64,000 bases of DNA from Dehalobacter sp. 12DCB1 (GCF_004343605.1 NZ_POSF01000014.1:310001-374000); one strand, 5' to 3'. Counted from the first letter of the stretch, positions 1 to 8,641 are shown. Notes: a model not told the origin generated them from the letters alone. Numbers and translations: made by a program.

Positions 1-310
1 TGATCCCAAAAGTCCCTAACTGTACATCATCTTTAATATTTTTGATTTGACACGGAATAATGGTTTCCCCCTGACAAAACGGAATAATCAACTTTTTTCG
101 TGCTTTGAGCGTTTCTTCCGCAACCCCGGTAGTTTCTACTTCATCCCAATAATTTAAGTACATCATAATTATCTCCGCGTTCTGATAAGCTGGCAAAGAC
201 GTTATATTCCTTTGAATCCGATCATTTTTTTGCCTGCGTTCATCAGCTGTCATGACCCTCCTGATTTGAAGAACTTTTTTTCGAAATAAATCTTTTTCTT
301 TTTTGTTCAC
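1..310 (-). CDS. 5-formyltetrahydrofolate cyclo-ligase, N-terminal part (runs off the window)
   Basis: The first 103 codons of a minus-strand gene are present and the rest lies beyond base 1. The family converts 5-formyl-THF to 5,10-methenyl-THF using ATP in the cytoplasm. The visible part has the family pattern: a basic N-terminus with RKKVLQIRR, then MMYLNYWDEVET, a KKLIIPFC strand, and a final LGTFGI that corresponds to the usual LG-x-x-GI. The start is GTG at 310 behind a strong AGGAGG five bases upstream. It is separated from tsaD by 341 bases that hold a DnaA-box cluster. Recognition rests on memory of the family; the catalytic C-terminal half is not visible. Confidence 0.8.
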   Translation of the reverse strand, partial: MNKKEKDLFRKKVLQIRRVMTADERRQKNDRIQRNITSLPAYQNAEIIMMYLNYWDEVETTGVAEETLKARKKLIIPFCQGETIIPCQIKNIKDDVQLGTFGI

Positions 311-432
311 GTTCTGTCCTCCTGGTCATATGTCTGCATTACAGAGCAAAATTAATCATATTTTCGACATTAATCACTTCAAAAATCATAATTTCTTAAA
401 AATGGTGTTCATTTAGCATTTTTTCCTAAAAA

Positions 433-507
433 TTATCCCCAGCCGCACTAGCCAAAGAACAAGTTTTTTCATGGTTTATCCACATTATCCACAACCGTTG
501 TGGATAA
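433..507. other. DnaA-box cluster
   Basis: Two perfect consensus boxes TTATCCACA lie head to tail at 476-484 and 485-493. A third perfect box is inverted (TGTGGATAA, 499-507). A one-mismatch box (TTATCCCCA) is at 433-441. The flank at 540-640 is very AT-rich. Three exact 9-mers in 32 bases are far beyond chance. No dnaA or dnaN gene is near, so this is more likely a titration or regulatory cluster than oriC. Such clusters are known outside oriC in Bacillus subtilis, and as I recall one lies beside gcp (tsaD), the gene next door here. Confidence 0.8.
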
Positions 508-598
508 ATATTGCATTCTATGTTTTTCTTATACCTATTCTTTTTTGTCGATTTTTTTACCATAATAAATAAAAAATATAAAGTTTTTGATTATTCAA

Positions 599-620
599 TC
601 AATTATTAATGAATAATTGA
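599..620. repeat. AT-only perfect inverted repeat
   Basis: TCAATTATT and AATAATTGA form nine-base arms around an AATG loop, 32 bases past the tsaD stop codon. There is no GC clamp and no T-run, so it is a poor terminator. It could be a protein-binding site or an easily melted element paired with the DnaA boxes about 90 bases away. No family assignment is possible. Confidence 0.45.
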
Positions 621-651
621 AAATAAACCGATGTAACTGCGTCCTCCAATT

Positions 652-1671
652 TTACATATTCAAGCCAGGAACCGCATTTAACTTCCATGAAGCATAATCA
701 TCATTCATAAAGCGATAATAACCGGCCAGTGCAATCATCGCGCCATTGTCGGTACAGTATACCGGTGAAGGATAAACAAAAGAGATTGCGCGGTGATCCA
801 GTTCCTGCTGCAGCACTTGCCGCAAATTGCTGTTTGCTGCAACCCCGCCGGCCAGGGCCAAGGTCTTAATCGGATATTTTTCCAAGGCCCGGAGAGTTTT
901 CTGCACAAGCACCTCTACAACGGCAGCCTGGAAAGAAGCTGCCAGGTTGGCAGTATTCAAAATTTCGCCCTTCATCCGAGCACTGTTTAAGGTATTAAGA
1001 ACCGAGGACTTTAATCCGCTGAAACTGAAATCAAAGCTCCCGGTTTCCAGCATTGCTCTGGGAAAATCAAAAGCTGCTGCATTTCCTTCGAAAGCAGCCT
1101 TCTGGATATTCGGACCGCCCGGATATCCAAATCCAAGCGCCCGGGCTACTTTGTCAAAGGCTTCTCCGGCAGCATCATCCCTGGTTCTACCGATCACTTC
1201 ATAGTCTAGATGTCCCCTAAAAATAATCAGATTGGTGTGTCCGCCGGATGCCAAAAGCGCCAGCAGCGGGAAACGCAAGTCCGGATGCTCCAAGAAGTTG
1301 GCATAAACATGCCCCTCCAGATGGTTGACGCCGATTAAAGGAATGCCTGCTGCATAGGCCATGGCTTTGGCAGCAGATACTCCCACCAGGAGAGATCCCA
1401 CCAACCCAGGGCCGTACGTCACTGCAACTGCAGAAAGATCTTTAAATCCCATACCTGCTTGTCCGAGGGCCTCTGAAACTACCTGACTGATATGCAGACA
1501 GTGTTCCCGCGATGCTATTTCCGGGACAACGCCTCCATACTTTTGGTGGGTACCAATCTGAGATGAGATGATGTGGCTTTTTAAATCTGTACCGTTGACT
1601 AAGACCGCAGCCGACGTCTCATCACAGCTTGTTTCAATACCTAAAATTATTACATTTTTGTTATTGTCCAC
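652..1671 (-). CDS. tsaD: tRNA N6-adenosine threonylcarbamoyltransferase TsaD
   Basis: TsaD transfers the threonylcarbamoyl group from TC-AMP to A37 of ANN-decoding tRNAs, acting with TsaB and TsaE. The 339-residue protein has the usual length. It opens with the ASKHA signature ILGIETSCDETSAA, contains the metal-binding HLEGHVYA motif near residue 118, and has the nucleotide-binding LALAGGVAANSNLR segment and a C-terminal CTDNGAMIA block. It is the last gene of the run tsaE, tsaB, rimI, tsaD, all on the minus strand, so the full t6A set except the TC-AMP synthase is here. No clear terminator follows; an AT-only palindrome and DnaA boxes do. Confidence 0.97.
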   Translation of the reverse strand: MDNNKNVIILGIETSCDETSAAVLVNGTDLKSHIISSQIGTHQKYGGVVPEIASREHCLHISQVVSEALGQAGMGFKDLSAVAVTYGPGLVGSLLVGVSAAKAMAYAAGIPLIGVNHLEGHVYANFLEHPDLRFPLLALLASGGHTNLIIFRGHLDYEVIGRTRDDAAGEAFDKVARALGFGYPGGPNIQKAAFEGNAAAFDFPRAMLETGSFDFSFSGLKSSVLNTLNSARMKGEILNTANLAASFQAAVVEVLVQKTLRALEKYPIKTLALAGGVAANSNLRQVLQQELDHRAISFVYPSPVYCTDNGAMIALAGYYRFMNDDYASWKLNAVPGLNM

Positions 1672-1703
1672 AATACTCCTCCAACGAAACTAGTTAAGTT
1701 CTA

Positions 1704-2189
1704 CTAGAGACTGGCCCACATAATCAGTGCATCCTCCTGGTTGTCGGAATAGTACCCTTTGCGTACTCCGGCTGCCTTGAAACCTAATTTTTCATACAGA
1801 TTCCGCGCCGTCTGATTGGATACCCGAACTTCCAGTGTAAACCGCATCACACCTTTAGCTATCATCTGATAAATCACGTTTTTCATCAGGTACTCGCCCC
1901 AGCCCTTACCGCGGCATCCCGGCCAGATTGCAACATTTGTAATATGCCCCTCTCCCATGACGATCCAAAGCCCTATATAGCCAATAACCTTGTGATCCAG
2001 CTCTAGGCAAAAATAATTGGCTAAAACATTATTTTTCAATTCTGATGTAAAAGACTCCGTTGTCCATGGCGTGGCAAACGATACTTCCTCAATCGCCACA
2101 ATGGATGGGATATCCCCAAGCTGCATAGGGCGAACGATAGCCTCGGCCTCAGGTTCCCTATTCTGTTTGGCCCGATCTCTTTTTAACAT
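1704..2189 (-). CDS. rimI: Ribosomal protein S18-alanine N-acetyltransferase RimI
   Basis: A GNAT-fold acetyltransferase that acetylates the N-terminal alanine of ribosomal protein S18. Visible motifs are IVRPMQLGDI at the start of the domain, the acetyl-CoA loop GCRGKGWGEYLM, and the C-terminal NQTARNLYEKLGF signature of RimI. An ATG at 2189 has AGGTGA five bases upstream and is preferred over an in-frame GTG nine bases earlier. The basic N-terminal extension of about 15 residues is slightly longer than usual. It sits between tsaB and tsaD, the common Firmicute arrangement. Confidence 0.93.
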   Translation of the reverse strand: MLKRDRAKQNREPEAEAIVRPMQLGDIPSIVAIEEVSFATPWTTESFTSELKNNVLANYFCLELDHKVIGYIGLWIVMGEGHITNVAIWPGCRGKGWGEYLMKNVIYQMIAKGVMRFTLEVRVSNQTARNLYEKLGFKAAGVRKGYYSDNQEDALIMWASL

Positions 2190-2262
2190 TTTTATCACCT
2201 AATATCAGTATTCCTCTTAAATGATGTTTCAGAATCATAGTATGTTGAGAATACCAATATGA

Positions 2263-2973
2263 CTACTGCATTTTGCCTTGTTTCTTAAGATAATTGGTTT
2301 CAGCTTCTGAGAGACGAATATAAATGGGTTCCAGCGCATGAAAATTCCCGTCAACGCATCTTATCTTCCACTGTTCCCAAACCTCACATGCTGCATAGGC
2401 TCCTCTTGGAAGGTACTGGTATTCAGACAGTATAACGGCCTGGCTACCAAGTTGTTCCTCCAGAAATTTTCTACCCCCGCTAACCGCGTCCCCAACAAAA
2501 AAGCAAGATTTTTGAAGTTCCTTCAATTCCGCTGTGAGCGCTTCCGGCTTAACAGCTTTCGGCCCGTCCAGGCATTCTCTGTCTTCCCTCCAAATATATC
2601 GAGCATAATACCATTCGTTTTTGCGGGCATCTAGGATCACAACGGTTTCTTCCGACCTGCCCTTTCCAGCCCAGGCCAACGTATCCAGCGAAGTAATTCC
2701 GACCAAAGGAATATTGAGGACCTGTGCAAGTCCCTGGGCTGTGGCGATTCCGATCCTGATGCCGGTAAATGACCCTGGACCCCTGACTGCGCCGATAAAA
2801 TCAAGATCCACGGGTTTCCAGTCTGCAGCATTCAGCAGCTGATCCAGCATCGGGATTAGTCTTTCAGAATGGGTTTTCCCAGTGTTCAGGAATCCCTCTG
2901 CGACTAGCCTGCCATCCTGCCCCAGGGCCAGCGCAGTTATCTTTGTTGTTGTATCGATTGTCAGATATTTCAT
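2263..2973 (-). CDS. tsaB: tRNA threonylcarbamoyladenosine biosynthesis protein TsaB
   Basis: TsaB is the catalytically inactive ASKHA partner that dimerises with TsaD. The sequence starts with MKYLTIDTTTKITALAL, carries the SERLIPMLDQLL helix and the GSFTGIRIGIATAQGLA block typical of TsaB, and has the normal length of about 236 residues. The ATG at 2973 has a GTGAGG ribosome site at good spacing; the in-frame GTG nine bases upstream lacks one. It follows tsaE by a few tens of bases and precedes rimI, so one transcript is likely. Confidence 0.96.
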   Translation of the reverse strand: MKYLTIDTTTKITALALGQDGRLVAEGFLNTGKTHSERLIPMLDQLLNAADWKPVDLDFIGAVRGPGSFTGIRIGIATAQGLAQVLNIPLVGITSLDTLAWAGKGRSEETVVILDARKNEWYYARYIWREDRECLDGPKAVKPEALTAELKELQKSCFFVGDAVSGGRKFLEEQLGSQAVILSEYQYLPRGAYAACEVWEQWKIRCVDGNFHALEPIYIRLSEAETNYLKKQGKMQ

Positions 2974-3008
2974 AGGCCTCACTGCTTTTAATTATTTTTT
3001 CGCAAATG

Positions 3009-3434
3009 TCAAAAATTGAGCATAATTGAACGTGTTTGATTACCGCTTCCCTGAATTCTGATTTCGAGCCTGTCTTCCGGCAGTAAATCTACAATGATTT
3101 CCGGCCATTCCAGCAGGCAGACGCAGTCATCCCCGAAATAATCGGCAACACCGATGATTTCTGCTTCTTCCGGGTGGTGGAGTCTGTATAAATCCATATG
3201 AATCAGTTTCAGTCCATCAATTTTTGTACTGTATTCCTGAATCAAGGTAAATGTCGGACTTGTCATGGTGTCCGTAACCCCGAGCCCTTCACCGAGCCCT
3301 TTAGCCAGGACTGTTTTGCCCGAGCCCAAATCTCCATAAAGACAGATGACCGTACCTTCCCGTAAACTTTGTCCGAGCAGTTTTCCGAGAAGAAAAGTCT
3401 CCTCAGAACTTACCGATTCAATCAGCCGTTCCAT
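3009..3434 (-). CDS. tsaE: tRNA threonylcarbamoyladenosine biosynthesis ATPase TsaE
   Basis: A small P-loop ATPase that activates the TsaB-TsaD complex. The Walker A motif GDLGSGKT, the switch segment TSPTFTLIQEY and the LIHMDLYRL strand are all characteristic. Two starts are possible: ATG at 3434 with GGGAG nine bases upstream (chosen), or GTG at 3455, which would overlap the stop codon of the upstream amidohydrolase. Either way the two genes are tightly coupled. Length is about 141 residues, usual for the family. Confidence 0.95.
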   Translation of the reverse strand: MERLIESVSSEETFLLGKLLGQSLREGTVICLYGDLGSGKTVLAKGLGEGLGVTDTMTSPTFTLIQEYSTKIDGLKLIHMDLYRLHHPEEAEIIGVADYFGDDCVCLLEWPEIIVDLLPEDRLEIRIQGSGNQTRSIMLNF

Positions 3435-3451
3435 ATTTTCACGCTCCCGTC

Positions 3452-4675
3452 TCACTCGGGCTTTACGATCAGACCATTGATCAATACTGTATGGGGCGTG
3501 GCCTCAAAACTGAGCGGTTTGCCCTCCCATACGACAATATCAGCATCTTTTCCTACTTCCAAAGATCCGACTCTGTCGGCGACCCCGAGTATTTCAGCCG
3601 GCCAGATCGTGATTGCTTTCAGCGCGTCTTCCTCCTCAAGTCCGTTGCGGACAGCCATCGCTGCACACAGCGGCAGATGCTCGATAGGGGTAACGGAATG
3701 ATCCGTGATGATCGCTATTTTAAGTCCCGCTTTGTTCAATACTCCCGGCGTGCTAAATGTTTTATCTTTAAGCTCTACTTTGGCCCTGTTCGTGAAAGAA
3801 GGACCGACAGCCGCAGGGTAGCCATATTGCTGAAGCACATCGGCAATTTTATGACCTTCAGTACAGTGGTCCAAAACCAGATCTACGTCAAACTCGCGGG
3901 CTATCCGGATAGCGGTCATTATATCATCCGTCCTGTGGGCATGAGCTCTGAGCGGTATTTTTTTGTCCAGTACAAGATTGATTGCTTCGAGTCCGAGGTC
4001 CCGTTCAGGAAGTTTGTCCAAATCCTTTTGGCCTTGTTCCAGTTTCTCCCGATAGTTCTGAGCATCTACCAACGCCTGCCGGAGCAAGGCTGCTGTTCCC
4101 ATTCGCGTCATCGGCATTTTTTTCTGTTCTCCGTATACAAATTTGGGATTCTCACCGAACGCGATTTTGAGTCCTGCAGGGTCTCTCAGAATCATTTCTT
4201 CGACCACACGTCCCGCCGTTTTGACAACAACACCTGTACCTCCAATGACATTTGCGCTTCCGGGGCAGGTAAAAGCAGCGGTGACTCCTCCGAGCCGTGC
4301 ATCCCTGAAGCCTTCATCTTCGGGATGGATTCCGTCAATCGCGCGAAGTTCCGGGGTCAGGGGATCCGTCATTTCATTCAGGTCGTCACCTTCATGCTGA
4401 TAGATTTCTTCTCCAATCCCGACGTGGCAGTGCGCATCAATGAAACCAGGCAAAACCCATTTTCCCCTGGCAGATACAATGTGTACCGACTCTTCCGTAC
4501 TTAGGCCGAACATTTCTCTGAACGCGTTTTCTTCGTCTTCATCTGTCGCCGTAACCAAATGCTTTATAATTTTTGCAATTTTACTATCTTTGACCAAAAT
4601 ACTCCCTGTAAATTCGAGCTCTCCGGTCATCGGTTTGATATTTCCGCCGGCAATAATGATCTGTTGATTGCTCAT
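3452..4675 (-). CDS. Amidohydrolase family protein
   Basis: A 407-residue cytoplasmic metal-dependent hydrolase of the amidohydrolase superfamily. The metal-binding HxH is in DAHCHVG (His82, His84); later metal ligands are probably AHAHRTDD, LDHCTEG and the ITDHS aspartate. The C-terminal GKDADIVVWEGKPL is typical of imidazolonepropionase and dihydroorotase-like enzymes. An acidic insert (about residues 43-65) precedes the HxH. The substrate cannot be told from sequence. The stop overlaps the alternative tsaE start, placing it at the head of the t6A gene run. Confidence 0.85.
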   Translation of the reverse strand: MSNQQIIIAGGNIKPMTGELEFTGSILVKDSKIAKIIKHLVTATDEDEENAFREMFGLSTEESVHIVSARGKWVLPGFIDAHCHVGIGEEIYQHEGDDLNEMTDPLTPELRAIDGIHPEDEGFRDARLGGVTAAFTCPGSANVIGGTGVVVKTAGRVVEEMILRDPAGLKIAFGENPKFVYGEQKKMPMTRMGTAALLRQALVDAQNYREKLEQGQKDLDKLPERDLGLEAINLVLDKKIPLRAHAHRTDDIMTAIRIAREFDVDLVLDHCTEGHKIADVLQQYGYPAAVGPSFTNRAKVELKDKTFSTPGVLNKAGLKIAIITDHSVTPIEHLPLCAAMAVRNGLEEEDALKAITIWPAEILGVADRVGSLEVGKDADIVVWEGKPLSFEATPHTVLINGLIVKPE

Positions 4676-4741
4676 ATGAAATATTTCCTCACTTAAAAGT
4701 ATTTGTCGTCGATGCTCCGCTTACAGCGGAAGAATGACTTA

Positions 4742-6898
4742 TTATATATCCTTCATTGAGAGGCTGACTCGGCCTCTAGCCAGATCGATACTGAGGACTC
4801 TGACCTTCACGATATCGCCGACCGAGATAACTTCCATCGGATGTCTGATATAACTGTTGCTGAGTTCCGAGATATGAACCAATCCGTCATTCTTGACGCC
4901 GATATCGACGAATGCGCCAAAGTCAACAATGTTCCTGACAGTCCCCTCCAAACTTACTCCTACCTGCAGGTCCTCCAATTTGGTGATATCCTGACGCAGC
5001 AGTGGGCGCGGCAGATCCTCACGCGGATCCCTCCCCGGTCTCAGCAAAGCCTCGAGAATATCTTTAATGGTTGGTACGCCTGCCTGAAGTTCCGCAGCTA
5101 ATTCCTCAGCGCTGAAACCTCCAAGCGCAGCGCGCACCTTCTCTGGATTTGTTTTGAGGTCGATCGCTGTTAAATTGGCTTTTTTCAGGATTGCCGTGGC
5201 AACATCATAAGACTCCGGATGAACCGGCGTATTCTCCAGATAATTATCGCCATCCGGCAGCCGAATAAAACCGGCACATTGAATATAAGTCTGCTCCCCG
5301 AGCCTGGATACCTTCTTCAATTCTTCCCTTCGCCGGAATTTACCATTCTTCTCCCTGTAGGAAACAATATTTTTGGCGACCGTATAATTCAATCCGGAGA
5401 CAAATTTCAGAATAGACGGCGAAGCTGTATTCAAGTTGACTCCGACTGTATTGACGCAGGATTCGACGACACCGCCCAGCGAGCTTTCCAAAACCTTAGG
5501 CTGGATATCGTGCTGATACTGACCAACGCCGATTGCTTTCGGTTCAATCTTGACAAGCTCAGCCAAAGGATCCTGCAATCTGCGGGCGATGGATACCGCG
5601 CTTCTCAGTGAAAGATCAAAATCCGGGAATTCCTCTTTGGCCAGTGGCGAAGCCGAATATACCGAAGCCCCTGCCTCACTGACAATAATGTATTCCAACG
5701 GAAGCCCACTTTCCCGGATGAATTCGGTGACGAGCTCCTCCGTTTCGCGGGAAGCCGTTCCATTGCCGATTGCAATAATCTGGACGCCATACTGCTCCAC
5801 CACTTTGGCAATGAGTTGTTTGGCTTCTTGCTTTTTATTCTGTGGAGGGTTTGGATAGATCACCCCTACCTCTCCGAGTTTTCCCGTATCATCGATCAGG
5901 GCCCATTTGCAGCCTGTCCTGTAACCGGGATCGAGCCCCATGATCACTTTATCTCTTACCGGCGGCTGCAGCAGAAGCTGCCGCAAGTTGGCGGAAAACA
6001 CCTTGACAGCTTGTTCTCCTGCCCTGCTGGTAATCTCGGCCCGGATCTCCCTTTCGATTGATGGGTAGATCAGCCGCTTATAGCTATCCTGCAAAGCCCC
6101 TTTCATCAACTCCTGGCAAGGGCCCCCCTGCAGGTATTTCTTTTCCAATAATTGCAGAATCTTATCCGCTTCAATCTCAAGCCCTACGGAAAGGAATTCT
6201 TCCTTTTCTCCTCTATTCAAAGCCAGAACCCGGTGCGGCGGAATTTTACGGACAGGTTCCTTATATTCATAGTACATCTCATACGGCGAACGCTCTTCTT
6301 TTTTTGCTTTGGCTGTGATTTCCGCCCATTCATAGATCCTGGTCCGAACTAGTTTTCTTGTTTCCGCATCATCGGAAACGTTCTCAGCAATTATATCCTG
6401 AGCCCCGCTCAATGCCTCAGCAGCATCATGGACACCCAAATCGGGATTAAGATACTTAGCGGCCTCTTCCTGCAGGCTTCCTTCGGCAGGCTGGTTGAAT
6501 AACCAATCTACCAAAGGCTCCAAACCCTTTTCTCTGGCTATCGAGGCCCTGGTTCTTTTTTTCTGCTTGTAGGGCCGGTACAGATCTTCGACTTCCTGCA
6601 GTTTCGCTGCAGCTTCTATTTTGGATCTTAAACCGTCATCGAGCTTGCCCTGTTCATCAATCAAGCGAATGACTTCCTCTTTTTTGAGCTCCAAGTTCCG
6701 GAGATATTCCAGCCGGTCTGCCATGGCTCTGAGCACAGTTTCATCAAGTTCTCCGGTTGCTTCTTTGCGGTAGCGCGCAATAAACGGAATGGTATTCCCC
6801 TGGTCCAGGAGCTTTACCGTTTCCCCGACCTGCCAGGTTTTCAGTCCTAACTCCCTTGAAATGACGCTAATAAAGTCCATTATTATTTTTTCCTCCAA
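4742..6898 (-). CDS. tex: Tex family RNA-binding transcription accessory protein
   Basis: A 718-residue Tex homologue of usual length. Domains in order: an N-terminal helical region with KQKKRTRASIAREKGLEPL, a YqgF/RNase H-like domain starting VIMGLDPGYRTGCK (about 320-450), helix-hairpin-helix motifs with NTASPSILKFVSGL (about 490-560), and a C-terminal S1 RNA-binding domain with VDFGAFVDIGVKNDGLVHIS (about 645-716). Tex binds nucleic acid and affects transcription and stress responses; its exact role is unsettled. It stands alone, with a long hairpin between it and ndoA upstream. Confidence 0.96.
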   Translation of the reverse strand: MEEKIIMDFISVISRELGLKTWQVGETVKLLDQGNTIPFIARYRKEATGELDETVLRAMADRLEYLRNLELKKEEVIRLIDEQGKLDDGLRSKIEAAAKLQEVEDLYRPYKQKKRTRASIAREKGLEPLVDWLFNQPAEGSLQEEAAKYLNPDLGVHDAAEALSGAQDIIAENVSDDAETRKLVRTRIYEWAEITAKAKKEERSPYEMYYEYKEPVRKIPPHRVLALNRGEKEEFLSVGLEIEADKILQLLEKKYLQGGPCQELMKGALQDSYKRLIYPSIEREIRAEITSRAGEQAVKVFSANLRQLLLQPPVRDKVIMGLDPGYRTGCKWALIDDTGKLGEVGVIYPNPPQNKKQEAKQLIAKVVEQYGVQIIAIGNGTASRETEELVTEFIRESGLPLEYIIVSEAGASVYSASPLAKEEFPDFDLSLRSAVSIARRLQDPLAELVKIEPKAIGVGQYQHDIQPKVLESSLGGVVESCVNTVGVNLNTASPSILKFVSGLNYTVAKNIVSYREKNGKFRRREELKKVSRLGEQTYIQCAGFIRLPDGDNYLENTPVHPESYDVATAILKKANLTAIDLKTNPEKVRAALGGFSAEELAAELQAGVPTIKDILEALLRPGRDPREDLPRPLLRQDITKLEDLQVGVSLEGTVRNIVDFGAFVDIGVKNDGLVHISELSNSYIRHPMEVISVGDIVKVRVLSIDLARGRVSLSMKDI

Positions 6899-6906
6899 TC
6901 ATGGGA

Positions 6907-6960
6907 ACATGGGGACGTTTCTTTTATCCCTTCGAGGGGATAAAAGAAACATCCCCATGT
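6907..6960. repeat. Long REP-like hairpin between ndoA and tex
   Basis: Arms of 24 bases (6907-6930 and 6937-6960) are complementary with one mismatch and surround a six-base TTCGAG loop. The core is GGGGACGTTTCTTTTATCCC. Transcribed from the minus strand, the single mismatch becomes a G-U pair, so the RNA hairpin is unbroken. No T-run follows on either strand, which argues against a simple terminator. It resembles the dispersed GGGGAC...GTCCC-type palindromes found in clostridial genomes. No RAYT transposase gene is in this window. Confidence 0.7.
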
Positions 6961-7053
6961 CTCCCCTCCGTATAAAAAACAGCGTCAGGTGTTAGAAGCC
7001 TGTACGCTGCGTTATTCCGTACTATGTAATTTGGCCTCATCCATTGAAATCCT

Positions 7054-7404
7054 TCAGATCTCCGTCAGCCCAAGGCTTATTTCAATCGCTTCATCAACCC
7101 TGAGCATTACTTCCTCATCGAGCACTGCGACTTTTTCCTTCAAACGGCTTTTATCGATCGTTCTGATTTGCTCAGTCAAAATAACAGAATCTCTTTCCAA
7201 ACCACTTCGTTTCGCTTTGACTTCCACATGGGTCGGCAGTTTGGCTTTCGAAATCTGGGATGTAATTGCTGCGATAATTGTTGTCGGGCTATACTGGTTC
7301 CCAATATCATTCTGAATAACCAAGACCGGCCTAGTGCCGCCTTGTTCAGAACCTACAACGGGGTTTAGTTCCGCATAAAAAATCTCCCCGCGTTTAATAC
7401 TCAT
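7054..7404 (-). CDS. ndoA: Endoribonuclease toxin NdoA (MazF/PemK family)
   Basis: A 116-residue MazF-type mRNA interferase. It carries the family start [21 protein letters not shown]-like block, the RPVLVIQND strand and the TTIIAAITS catalytic region (Thr), and ends near the usual length. The ATG at 7404 overlaps the last codons of the antitoxin gene and has GGAG eight bases upstream. In Bacillus subtilis the equivalent pair lies directly after alr; here it lies between murT/gatD and tex, while alr is some 30 kb away. Confidence 0.95.
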   Translation of the reverse strand: MSIKRGEIFYAELNPVVGSEQGGTRPVLVIQNDIGNQYSPTTIIAAITSQISKAKLPTHVEVKAKRSGLERDSVILTEQIRTIDKSRLKEKVAVLDEEVMLRVDEAIEISLGLTEI

Positions 7405-7681
7405 ACCCGACACTCCAAGCTAGTTTCCCTTCATAGCGCATCGTTGCCTCTTCTTCAGCCTGGCATAAATCTAATGCCATTGACAGGTTAATTTGAGCCA
7501 TTTCAACATATCCCTGCCGCATCTGCTCTCGTATTCCTGCTTTTCGCCGTTCAATCAATACACTGTAAACAGCTTCTTTGATAAAATCACTCCGGTTTAA
7601 TTTCTCTGACGATACGATTTCGTCTACTTCCTCAATAATGCTTTCCGGCAAACATACAACAATACGCCTAGTCTCTGCCAA
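7394..7681 (-). CDS. ndoAI: NdoAI-type ribbon-helix-helix antitoxin
   Basis: A CopG/RHH protein of about 95 residues beginning with [21 protein letters not shown], the RHH strand and first helix, followed by [11 protein letters not shown]. It neutralises the NdoA RNase and probably represses its own operon. The chosen start is TTG at 7681, seven bases after AAGGGGG; an ATG 36 bases upstream in frame lacks a good site. Translation is coupled to ndoA through an 11-base overlap. No extra promoter is obvious between the two. Confidence 0.88.
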   Translation of the reverse strand: MAETRRIVVCLPESIIEEVDEIVSSEKLNRSDFIKEAVYSVLIERRKAGIREQMRQGYVEMAQINLSMALDLCQAEEEATMRYEGKLAWSVGYEY

Positions 7682-7840
7682 GCAAGGCACCCCCTTCATG
7701 GCCACGGAAGGCCCCATTAAGCAATCCTATTTTATTATAGCGACTCACCCTCTAAAGTGTCAACGAAGACACGGGTGGGTACAAGCAATATTCAATCATT
7801 CTTTCTGATTTCCAGCATGTAATTTTTTCCTATTGTAATC

Positions 7841-8641
7841 CTATTTAGATCCGGCTATGGATCCTGCCGTAAGAAAACGTTCTATAACCGCATGATGTGC
7901 TGCTTTTTCCAGAGAGTCTTTCAGGATTTGAAGCTGATAAGCCGGATCCTTTCTTCTTGTCGCCAGACCCAGCAGCAGGTCGGCAATATGGGGATTTTTA
8001 GGCAGCAACGGTCCATGAAGGTAAGTTCCAAAAACATTTTTATACCTTACACCCTCCTGTAAATCCTCACCGTTATTGCCATAACCCCTCAGCACTCTTC
8101 CCAAGGAATTCAACTCTGGTCCAAGATAGGTCTTCCCAGAATGGTTCTCAAATCCGACCATGGTATTGTGCACCCCAACTTCATCGGACTGCTGGGAAAT
8201 GTTTTCTGACATGGAACCCAAAAGCTCAGGTGACGTTTCAACAATGACATTGCCAATCAGTCGTTTATTTCCAGCAATAGTATAAAAGTCCAGTATGCCC
8301 AATCCCGGGATTTTCTCCCCGTCTCTGGTCTGATAATACTGCCCCAAAAGCTGGTAACCGCCGCAAATGGTCAACATGACAAGTCCATCGTCAATCGCTG
8401 CTTTAAGCTCTGAGGATCTTGTGCTTAAATCCTGAACCAAAAGACTTTGCTCCCGGTCCGAACCTCCTCCCAGAAAAAGAATATCCGCCTCGGAAAAATC
8501 CATTTCTTCTCGCAAAGATATTCTGCGTATCTCGACATCGATTCCACGCCACCTGCATCTGGCAGCCAGCGCCAGAACATTTCCCCTGTCCCCATATAAA
8601 TCAAGCAGATCCGGATAAAGATGAAAAATCGTAAGCTTCAT
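7841..8641 (-). CDS. gatD: Lipid II isoglutaminyl synthase glutaminase subunit GatD
   Basis: GatD is the class I glutamine amidotransferase that supplies ammonia to MurT for amidation of D-Glu to D-iso-Gln in lipid II. The protein is 266 residues. The nucleophile is in TICGGYQLLG (Cys93, matching the Cys94 of studied GatD proteins) and the histidine is in YLHGPLLPKNP near residue 200. The N-terminus LYPDLLDLYGDRGN is typical of this CobB/CobQ-like subgroup. Its start overlaps the murT stop by four bases, so the two are translated together. Confidence 0.95.
   Translation of the reverse strand: MKLTIFHLYPDLLDLYGDRGNVLALAARCRWRGIDVEIRRISLREEMDFSEADILFLGGGSDREQSLLVQDLSTRSSELKAAIDDGLVMLTICGGYQLLGQYYQTRDGEKIPGLGILDFYTIAGNKRLIGNVIVETSPELLGSMSENISQQSDEVGVHNTMVGFENHSGKTYLGPELNSLGRVLRGYGNNGEDLQEGVRYKNVFGTYLHGPLLPKNPHIADLLLGLATRRKDPAYQLQILKDSLEKAAHHAVIERFLTAGSIAGSK

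Noticed and set aside
433-640. Chromosomal replication origin
   Set aside because: DnaA boxes and AT-rich DNA fit, but no dnaA, dnaN, recF, gyrB or rpmH is adjacent, and clusters of this kind occur outside oriC.
3491-4504. Long open frame on the plus strand opposite the amidohydrolase
   Set aside because: It has no ribosome site or family signature and is antisense to a clear gene; its composition follows the opposite strand.
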